DNA from: Armatimonadota bacterium
GTDB taxonomy: Bacteria; Sysuimicrobiota; Sysuimicrobiia; Sysuimicrobiales; Humicultoraceae
Reading direction: 5' to 3'
Assembly (NCBI GenBank): GCA_031459855.1
Contig: JAVKHP010000001.1
Span: forward strand, 416,059 to 480,058
Length of the DNA stretch: 64,000 bases
In this document: in pieces, positions 51,819 through 58,504 of the stretch
Numbering within the stretch: position 1 is the first letter of the stretch
Layout of the letters: each line of letters begins with the position of its first letter
Translations under genes and position numbers: made by a program
Notes under the pieces: model-generated
Seen by the model: only the letters and a program-made list of their open reading frames with translations
What the model was told of the DNA's origin: nothing
Database searches by the model: none

Positions 51819-52790
51819 TCAGAAGCTGATCCGGTACCCGGTGACCAGGATCCAGAGCAACCCGGCCGGGAGCAGCAGCTTCCACGACAGCGCCAGCAGC
51901 TGGTCCAGGCGCAGCCGCGGGTAGGTCCAGCGCATCCACATCAGGAAGAACACCACGGCGTACATCTTGAGCAGGAACCAGACCACCGGCGGCAGCAGGG
52001 GCCCCTTCCACCCACCGAGGAACAGTGTGGTGGCCAGGGCCGCCATGGCGAACATCTCGGCGTACTCGCCGAGCTGGAAAAGCGCGAACCGCATGCCGGT
52101 GTACTCCGAGAAGTACCCGGCCACCAGCTCGGACTCGGCCTCGGGCAGGTCGAAGGGCACCCGGTTGACCTCGGCCGTGGCCGCCACCAGGAAGATCACG
52201 AAGGCGGGGAACTGGCGGATCGCGAACGCGCCCAGCCAGCCCTGCTGGGCCTCGACGATCCCCACGGTGGACAGCGTGCCCGCCTCCATGGCGACCGCGA
52301 TGAGGGCCATCCCCATGGGCAGCTCGTAGCTGATCATCTGCGAGGCCGACCGCAGGCCGCCCAGCAGCGCGTACTTGTTGTTGGAGGCGAAGCCGCCGGC
52401 GAGGATGCCGATCACCGTCAGGGACGCCATGGCGGCGAAGAACAGCACGCCGATGTTGAGGTCGCGCACGATGAGCCCCGGGCCGAAGGGGATGACGATC
52501 CAGTCCAGGAGCCCGGCCACCGCCACGATCAAGGGCGCGGTGTTGAAGACCACCACGTCGGCCGCGCGGGGGGTGATGTGCTCCTTCTGCAGGAGCTTGA
52601 TGGTGTCCGCCACGGTCTGCAGCAGGCCCTGGGGGCCCACGTGCTTGGGTCCCAGGCGGGACTGGATCCACCCGCTGATCTTGCGCTCCAGCAGCACCCC
52701 CAGCATGGCGGCCACCACCGCCAGGAACGTGAACACCACCACGGCGAGGCCTGCGGCCCGGGCGACCTCCAGCGGCCACTGCACCGTCAT
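51819..52790 (-). CDS. nuoH: NADH-quinone oxidoreductase subunit H
   Basis: Membrane subunit of 323 aa at the joint between the arms, lining the quinone chamber. Blocks: ERKISGWIQSRLGPKHVGPQ, FASNNKYALLGGLRSASQMI, the quinone-entry loop VPFDLPEAESELVAGYFSEY, and MRWTYPRLRLDQLLALSWK. These residues mark a NuoH of true complex I rather than a hydrogenase HyfC/EchB subunit. It follows nuoA directly, without the usual B-G genes between. Confidence 0.96.
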   Translation of the reverse strand: MTVQWPLEVARAAGLAVVVFTFLAVVAAMLGVLLERKISGWIQSRLGPKHVGPQGLLQTVADTIKLLQKEHITPRAADVVVFNTAPLIVAVAGLLDWIVIPFGPGLIVRDLNIGVLFFAAMASLTVIGILAGGFASNNKYALLGGLRSASQMISYELPMGMALIAVAMEAGTLSTVGIVEAQQGWLGAFAIRQFPAFVIFLVAATAEVNRVPFDLPEAESELVAGYFSEYTGMRFALFQLGEYAEMFAMAALATTLFLGGWKGPLLPPVVWFLLKMYAVVFFLMWMRWTYPRLRLDQLLALSWKLLLPAGLLWILVTGYRISF

Positions 52791-52809
52791 CGCGCCGTCG
52801 CCCTCACGC

Positions 52810-53169
52810 CTACATCCACTCCAGGGCGCCCTTCCGCCACGCGTAGGCGAGGCCCGCCAGCAGGATCGTCAGGAAGATGAGCATCTCCACGAAGGCGAAC
52901 TTCCCCAGCTCCTGGAAGACGATCGCCCAGGGGTACAGGTAGATGACCTCGACGTCGAAGATCACGAAGACCAGCCCGAACAGGTAGTAGCGCACGTGGA
53001 ACTGCGCCCAGGCCTGGCCGAAGGGCACGACGCCCGACTCGTAGGTCAGCGTCTTCTGCGGATAGGGCATGCGGGGCGCCAGCGCCCACACCACCGCCAG
53101 CGGCAGCGCGGCCATCAGCAGCCCGACCAGCGCGAACACCCCGACGTACAGCCAGTCCAGTACCAGCAT
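52810..53169 (-). CDS. nuoA: NADH-quinone oxidoreductase subunit A
   Basis: Three-helix subunit of 119 aa and first gene of the membrane-arm operon. The block YESGVVPFGQAWAQFHVRYY and FVIFDVEVIYLYPWAIVFQE are diagnostic. Start ATG at 53169, with a promoter about 170 bp upstream. In most bacteria nuoB comes next; here nuoH does. Confidence 0.96.
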   Translation of the reverse strand: MLVLDWLYVGVFALVGLLMAALPLAVVWALAPRMPYPQKTLTYESGVVPFGQAWAQFHVRYYLFGLVFVIFDVEVIYLYPWAIVFQELGKFAFVEMLIFLTILLAGLAYAWRKGALEWM

Positions 53170-53339
53170 TCAGGTCCCCCGCGCGCACGTGCCCGCGCGC
53201 CAGCGCGCCCGTGGCCGGGACGCGCACGCCGTCGCGCGGCGGTGCGGACTCCGCGTCGGCCGCGGCGTCTGTGAGATCTGCGTCAGAAGAGCGGGCGAGC
53301 CCGTTCTGTCAGGACACCATGGGTCAGGACCCACGCCAG

Positions 53340-53367
53340 GGTATCGGGTTTCGTCGCCAGGCGTCAA
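53340..53367 (-). promoter_or_regulatory. Candidate promoter of the nuoAHJKLMN operon
   Basis: On the minus strand TTGACG (53367-53362), a 16-bp spacer and GATACC (53345-53340). The leader of about 160 nt that follows holds two copies of GTCCTGAC, near 53312 and 53328. It lies immediately after the yvcK stop. Confidence 0.55.
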
Positions 53368-53388
53368 GAATCCTACACGGCGGTGCCC

Positions 53389-54756
53389 CTAGCGGCGCAC
53401 GGCCGCCGCGCGGCGGGCCCGCCTGGGCCGCCGGCGGGGGCGCGGCGGGCGCCCGGTGGCGGCCACCCAGAGGTCCAGCACCGCCCGGGCCAGGCGCACG
53501 GGGTCGTGGCGTACCACCTCGTCCTCGCTCACCATCGGCGCGCCCACGGCCACGAGCCCCATGGCCTCGATCTCGGCCAGCGCCGGGGCCACCGGGTGGC
53601 TGCCCTCGGCGGCGTAGCGCGCCAGCAGCGCGCGGTTCTGCGGCGCCTGCGTGTTCACCAGCACGTGGGTGACGAGTCCCGGGCCCGCGTGGGCCTCGAG
53701 GGCACGCACGTGGTCGGCGGCGGTGAAGCCGTCGGTCTCCCCGGGCTGGGTCATGACGTTGCAGACGTAGACGCGCAGGCCCCGGGCGGCGCGGATCGCG
53801 TCGGCCACGCCCCGGACCAGGAGGTTGGGGATCACGCTGGTGTACAGGCTGCCAGGCCCCAGCAAGATCAGGTCGGCCTCGGCGATGGCCGTCAGCACGT
53901 CGGGGAGCGGCGCGATCTCGGGCGGGCGCAGCCGCACGCGCCGGATGCGCCCGCGGGCCGCAGGGATCTGCGACTCGCCCTCCACCACCCGTCCATCGTC
54001 GAGTTCAGCCACCAGCACCACGTCGCGCACCGTGGTGGGCAGGACGCGACCGCGGATGTTCAGCACCTTGCTGGTCTCCTTCACGGCCTGCTCCAGGTCG
54101 CCGGTGACGCCCACCAGGGAGGCGATGAAGAGGTTGCCGAAGGCGTGGCCGTCCAGCGCACCGCCGCGGAAGCGGTGCTCGAACAGCCGGGTCATGAGCG
54201 GTTCGGCCTCGGCGAGAGCGACCAGGCAGTCCCGGATGTCGCCGGGTGGGAGCACGCCGAGTTCCCGCCGCAAGCGCCCCGACGAGCCGCCGTCGTCGAA
54301 CACGGTAACCACCGCCGTGAGGTTCGACGAGTACCGCTTGAGCCCCCGGAGCAACGTGCTGAGCCCGGTGCCGCCACCCAGGGCGACGACGTGCAGCCCG
54401 CGCTGCCGGCGCCGGTGGTCGCGGAGCACCTCCACCAGCGTGGGACTGCCGCTGGGGAACAGCACCCGATCGATGGACCGCAGCGTGCCCCGCAGGCCCA
54501 GGAAGGCGACGAGCGCACCGCCTACTACCCCCGCCGCCCCCACCAGCGCCGGGGAGACCCTGCCGCCGGTCACCCGCCCCAGCCAGTCGGCCAGCCAGAA
54601 GACCGCGGCGTCGACCTCGGCCAGGAACTTCACGTTCACCAGCAAGGAGACGCCGGCGCTGAAGACGAGCCCGCCCAGCGCGATCACCAGCACCCAGCGC
54701 TTGATGCCCAACCCCGGGGCGAGCCAGCGGCGCCAGCGCTGCCACTGGGTGCTCAC
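53389..54756 (-). CDS. yvcK: YvcK/CofD-like gluconeogenesis factor with N-terminal membrane segment
   Basis: Protein of 455 aa from the YvcK (YbhK) family, needed in Gram-positive relatives for growth on gluconeogenic carbon and for envelope homeostasis. The first ~100 residues hold two membrane helices (WVLVIALGGLVFSAGVSLLV and ALVGAAGVVGGALVAFLGL). The YvcK domain begins HVVALGGGTGLSTLLRGLK and contains VTVFDDGGSSGRLRRELGVL, ADLILLGPGSLYTSVIPNLL and CNVMTQPGETDGF. The GTG at 54756 overlaps the rapZ stop by 4 bp. The usual third partner, whiA, is not downstream. Confidence 0.94.
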   Translation of the reverse strand: MSTQWQRWRRWLAPGLGIKRWVLVIALGGLVFSAGVSLLVNVKFLAEVDAAVFWLADWLGRVTGGRVSPALVGAAGVVGGALVAFLGLRGTLRSIDRVLFPSGSPTLVEVLRDHRRRQRGLHVVALGGGTGLSTLLRGLKRYSSNLTAVVTVFDDGGSSGRLRRELGVLPPGDIRDCLVALAEAEPLMTRLFEHRFRGGALDGHAFGNLFIASLVGVTGDLEQAVKETSKVLNIRGRVLPTTVRDVVLVAELDDGRVVEGESQIPAARGRIRRVRLRPPEIAPLPDVLTAIAEADLILLGPGSLYTSVIPNLLVRGVADAIRAARGLRVYVCNVMTQPGETDGFTAADHVRALEAHAGPGLVTHVLVNTQAPQNRALLARYAAEGSHPVAPALAEIEAMGLVAVGAPMVSEDEVVRHDPVRLARAVLDLWVAATGRPPRPRRRPRRARRAAAVRR

Positions 54757-55730
54757 GCGCCGTCCTCCATCGCCCGCTCGTCCCGGCGCAGGTCGCGGTG
54801 GCGCACGTGCACCCGGCAGCCGCGGGCGCGGAGGTGGCGGGCGAGCTCGTCGCCCAGCACCACCGACCGGTGCCGGCCGCCGGTGCACCCGACCCCAATG
54901 GTGAGGTGGGTCTTCCCCTCGGCCAGGAACTGGGGCAGCAGGAAGTCGGTAAACTCGAACAGCCGGGTCAGGAACTCGCGGGTCTGCGGCTGGCCCAGGA
55001 CGTAGGCGCGCACCCGGCGGTCCCGCCCGGGCAGGGGCCGCAGCGCTGGCTGGTAGTGCGGGTTGGGCAGGAAGCGGACGTCGAAGACCAGATCGGCGTC
55101 CAGCGGCACGCCGTACTTGTAGCCGAAGGACACCACGCTGACCTCCAGGGCACGTTCCGGCCGCCGGTCGCGCAGGTAGGCCGAGGCGATCTCCTCGCGC
55201 AGCTCCTTCCCGGTGAGGGTCGAGGTGTCGATGATCTTGTGGGCCCGCTCCTTCACCGCCTCGAGCCGGCGGCGCTCGGCGCGGATGCCCTCCAGCACGC
55301 TGCCGGCCTGCGCCAGCGGGTGCTTGCGGCGCGTCTCCTTGAAGCGGCGGACCAGGACGTCGTCGGCGGCGTCCAGGAACAGGATGTCGTAGCGCAACCC
55401 CAGCCGGCTGACCTCGGCCAGCGCCTCGAACAGCTCGTCGAAGAACTCGCCGCCGCGGATGTCGATGACGATCGCGACCCGGCGCACCTTGCCGCCCGAG
55501 TGCACCACCAGGTCGGCGAACTTGGGCAGCAGCGCCGGCGGCAGGTTGTCCACGCAGAAGAAGCCCAGGTCTTCGAAGACGCGGATGGCCGTGGACTTCC
55601 CTGCGCCCGACAGGCCGGTGATGATCACGAAGGAGACGTCGGCTGCCCGGCCCGCGCGTGCGGCGGGACGGCGGCCGGGGGCGCGCCTGCCGGCCGACGA
55701 GGTCGCTGCACGCTGTGCTGACGACGGCAA
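54753..55730 (-). CDS. rapZ: RapZ/YvcJ-type nucleotide-binding protein
   Basis: P-loop protein of the RapZ (UPF0042) family, an RNase adaptor and small-RNA regulator in E. coli and a GTPase-like YvcJ in Bacillus. Walker A is GLSGAGKS after VIIT; family blocks FFCVDNLPPALLPKFADLV, VSFGYKYGVPLDADLVFDVR, FLPNPHYQPALRPLPG and GCTGGRHRSVVLGDELA are intact. The start is uncertain: a TTG at 55730 has GGGAG 9 bases upstream; a GTG at 55628, immediately before the P-loop strand, gives the usual ~290-aa size. A TATAAT element lies 50 bp upstream. Forms an operon with yvcK. Confidence 0.93.
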   Translation of the reverse strand: MPSSAQRAATSSAGRRAPGRRPAARAGRAADVSFVIITGLSGAGKSTAIRVFEDLGFFCVDNLPPALLPKFADLVVHSGGKVRRVAIVIDIRGGEFFDELFEALAEVSRLGLRYDILFLDAADDVLVRRFKETRRKHPLAQAGSVLEGIRAERRRLEAVKERAHKIIDTSTLTGKELREEIASAYLRDRRPERALEVSVVSFGYKYGVPLDADLVFDVRFLPNPHYQPALRPLPGRDRRVRAYVLGQPQTREFLTRLFEFTDFLLPQFLAEGKTHLTIGVGCTGGRHRSVVLGDELARHLRARGCRVHVRHRDLRRDERAMEDGA

Positions 55731-55778
55731 CGAGGAGCGCTCCCGGAACGCCGCCAGAACGAGTCGATCTATCAAGTC

Positions 55779-55784
55779 ATTATA
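55779..55784 (-). promoter_or_regulatory. -10 element (TATAAT) upstream of rapZ-yvcK
   Basis: Perfect TATAAT on the minus strand, formed by the end of the last short repeat (CGGGTATAATG). The best -35 at 17-bp spacing is AGTACA, a weak match. It lies ~50 bp before the preferred rapZ start. Confidence 0.55.
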
Positions 55785-55844
55785 CCCGATTCCTGTACCC
55801 GTGTACTTGAGATCCCCGACGATACCCGACTCCCATACCCGACC
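55781..55844 (-). repeat. Five short spaced repeats of TCGGGTAT type
   Basis: On the minus strand copies of (A/G)TCGGGTAT or variants begin at about 55844, 55830, 55820, 55803 and 55790, spaced 10-17 bp. They fill the gap between the amidotransferase stop and the rapZ promoter. The last copy runs into TATAAT. They are too short and irregular for CRISPR; they resemble intergenic heptad-type repeats. Confidence 0.65.
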
Positions 55845-58504
55845 TACTTGAGCACCGCGAGTTCCACCGGTTCGACCTTCCGGTACACCTGCCGGGGCGG
55901 GCGGCGGCGGCCGTCGACGGTCAGCAGCGCCTCGAGAGTGATGCCGAAGAGGCGCGCGTTCTCCTCCAAGTAGGGCCGGATGGTGGCCCAGTCGTCGTCG
56001 GTGAGGTCCGCGAAGCGGCCGCCGTTGAGCTGCCGCTCGTCCAGGCGCCCGTGGGGATCGCGGATGTAGATGGCCCCGCCCGAGGCCAGCGAGAACAGGT
56101 TGCCGCCCGGGTAGGGCGTCTCGAGCTCGACAAGACGTCCGTGGGCGTCGAACCGCACGCCGTTCACCACGACGAAGCCACCGCCGGCGGTGGGGGTGCC
56201 CGCCATGAACGACTCTGCCAGGTAGTCCAGCGCCGTGCCGTTGATCACGACCCGCGGGCGGCCCACGGCGTTGATGAGGGGCCGGCCCGCGGCGTTCCCC
56301 AGCACGAAGACGTCGCCGCCCTTGGCGCCGTACATGAACGTCTGCCCGACGTCGCCACAGATCACCAGCCGTCCGCGTTTGAGGATCTGCGCGCACTGGT
56401 CCTGGGCGTCGCCGTGGACGACGACCGTCATGCCGTCGAGGCCCGAGCCCAGGTAGTCGCCCGGCGTCCCGTAGACGTCGAGCCGCACGCCGTCGCTGCG
56501 CGGCCCGAAGCCGCAGCCCACGAACCGCTGCCCGCGCACGTCGAAGACGATCATCTCGCGCCAGCCGCGGCGGCCGGCCTCGACCAGGACGCGGGCCAGA
56601 CTGTCTGGTCCCTCAGACGGGAAGCCCACGGCGTCCACGAGCAACAGGACGTCCGGACGGCCCTCGGGCAGCGTCCCGCGCGTAGCCCAGCCGACCCGCT
56701 GGACGCTGTGCGGGTCGAGGGCGACCTGCCGGCACAGCGCGTACAGGCGCTCCTGCACCAGCGCCAGCACCGACGCCCGCCGCTTGCGCCCCGTGGGGAC
56801 GCGCCGGTCGAGCAGCACCGTCAGCACGTCGACCGCCTGGCGAAACGCCTGGGGCCCGGCGCCGGCAGCACGCTCCACCGCGTCCAGCCATCCGACGAGG
56901 TCGTCGTACGTCCAGTCCGCCAGGGCGTGACAGGCGCGCTCGGCGTCCAGCACGGTGCCGGCAGCGGCGCGGGCACCGGGCGCGCCGCCGGCCACCGGCC
57001 GCGGTGCGCGCCCCGACGGCCGCACGTAGTGCACCTGATCGCGGGGGGCGTGCACGGGCTGCCCGAACTTGTTGGTGCAGGTCAGGCGGCCGCCGGCGGG
57101 CCCGTCGGCCTCCACGGTGTACACGAACGCCCCGCCGTCGGTGTACGACCCGCCGCGGGCGTTCCAGTACAGGTCGGCGATGGGGCAGATGCGCGGGTCG
57201 TCGTGGGCAAGGCTGCGCAGCGCGGCGTCGATGGCCTGTTTCTCCGACGCGATGATCCCCAGCTGCACCGGCCCCTCCTGCAGGGCGAACACCTGAGGGC
57301 GCAGCATCGACGTGTCCGTGATCCCCAACAGCTGCCAGGCCGCCCCGCCGCGCAGCGTGCGGGCCACGATGAAGAACCAGGGGCCGTCGGGCGAGCCGTG
57401 GATGTGGGCGGCCTGGATGGCCCGGTAGAGGCGCTGCTTGTCCGGCGGAAGCATGAGGAAGTCGCGCTCGGTGGTCGGTGCCATCGCCTCCAGCAGGTAC
57501 TCCAGCGGGTACCGGTACGTCCGGGCCCACAGGTCGAACAGGAGCACGGCCACTTCGGTGTCGGTCAGGAAGAGCGGAGCGAGACCGCGCTGGGCCAGGT
57601 ACTCGCACACGGCGTGGTAGTTGGCGAAGTCGCCGTTGTGCACCAGCGCCACGTCCAGGGCCGCAAAGGGATGGGCGCCGCCGGGGTGCCAGACGCGGCC
57701 CTTGGTCGGGTAGCGTTGATGCCCGATCCAGACACGAGCGGCCAGGTCCTCCATGCGGTAGTACTGGAACACCTGCTCGGCGTACCCCACGAGCTTCAGC
57801 ACGAGCATGTCCCGTCCGCACGACATCACGAAGGCCCGCATGCGGCCGCCGCCGTACAGGGCGCGGTTGAGCCGCGTCGCCCACTGGCTGACGTACTCGT
57901 CTTCCACGTCTTGGGGCGGGAGCCGCTCGAGCCCGTGGGCGTGCGCGAACCGCGCCAGCACCTCGGGCCGCACCCGGGCGAAGTACCGCCAGACGTCGGG
58001 CGGCCGTACCTCCAGGCCCACCGCGCGGTGGTCGCCGACGGTCGGCACGGGTGCCGCGTGGTGGACCACGAGGTCGGGCAGGAAGGTCGCTTCCACCTCG
58101 TAGCGGGCAGTGGGGTCCAGCAGCGCCACCTGGATCAGGTAGTCGCTGGCCAGCGTGGGGCCGTCGACCCCCAGCTGCTCGGGCACGAGCCCGCAGGCTG
58201 CCAGGCCGCCGCCCTTGCCGTTGCCGCGGTTGTGCATCTGCAGGCACGAGACGAGGACGTGTCGGCCCGGCACCGGCACGGAAGCGGCCAGCCCGATCAC
58301 CCCGCAGCCGCCCTCGGCCTCTGCGCGTCGCACCGCTGGTCGCGGGCGCGGACCCTCGCCGGGCTCCTGCTCCGCTCCGCCCGCAGGCCCCGGGGGTCCA
58401 GAGGGCGTCTGATACCAGCCCGTCGCCGCGAGGGCCCGCCGCGCCCGCACCAGGGCCGCGATGCGCGCCCGCGCATCGTGCGCCCACGCCGCGGTTCCGC
58501 TCAT
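55844..58504 (-). CDS. Glutamate synthase-like class II amidotransferase fused to GXGXG domain
   Basis: Protein of 886 aa combining two of the three glutamate synthase modules. The N-terminal class II glutaminase has its nucleophile in GGCGVIGLAA (Cys67), then MHNRGNGKGGG, WIGHQRYPTKGRVWHPGGAHPF and ALVHNGDFANYH. The C-terminal GXGXG helix (about 690-860) includes GDYLGSGLDGMTVVVHGDAQ, YGAKGGDVFVLGNAAGRPLI and FMAGTPTAGGGFVVVNG. A 66-residue extension precedes Cys67, which must be N-terminal to act, so processing is needed. The FMN module is the separate upstream gene (ATGA overlap). Glutamate or N-methylglutamate synthesis is likely. Confidence 0.88.
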   Translation of the reverse strand: MSGTAAWAHDARARIAALVRARRALAATGWYQTPSGPPGPAGGAEQEPGEGPRPRPAVRRAEAEGGCGVIGLAASVPVPGRHVLVSCLQMHNRGNGKGGGLAACGLVPEQLGVDGPTLASDYLIQVALLDPTARYEVEATFLPDLVVHHAAPVPTVGDHRAVGLEVRPPDVWRYFARVRPEVLARFAHAHGLERLPPQDVEDEYVSQWATRLNRALYGGGRMRAFVMSCGRDMLVLKLVGYAEQVFQYYRMEDLAARVWIGHQRYPTKGRVWHPGGAHPFAALDVALVHNGDFANYHAVCEYLAQRGLAPLFLTDTEVAVLLFDLWARTYRYPLEYLLEAMAPTTERDFLMLPPDKQRLYRAIQAAHIHGSPDGPWFFIVARTLRGGAAWQLLGITDTSMLRPQVFALQEGPVQLGIIASEKQAIDAALRSLAHDDPRICPIADLYWNARGGSYTDGGAFVYTVEADGPAGGRLTCTNKFGQPVHAPRDQVHYVRPSGRAPRPVAGGAPGARAAAGTVLDAERACHALADWTYDDLVGWLDAVERAAGAGPQAFRQAVDVLTVLLDRRVPTGRKRRASVLALVQERLYALCRQVALDPHSVQRVGWATRGTLPEGRPDVLLLVDAVGFPSEGPDSLARVLVEAGRRGWREMIVFDVRGQRFVGCGFGPRSDGVRLDVYGTPGDYLGSGLDGMTVVVHGDAQDQCAQILKRGRLVICGDVGQTFMYGAKGGDVFVLGNAAGRPLINAVGRPRVVINGTALDYLAESFMAGTPTAGGGFVVVNGVRFDAHGRLVELETPYPGGNLFSLASGGAIYIRDPHGRLDERQLNGGRFADLTDDDWATIRPYLEENARLFGITLEALLTVDGRRRPPRQVYRKVEPVELAVLK

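Noticed and set aside
55781-55844. Possible CRISPR or leader array
   Set aside because: Repeat cores are about 8 bp, spacers are similar to each other and only 2-9 bp, and no cas genes are present.
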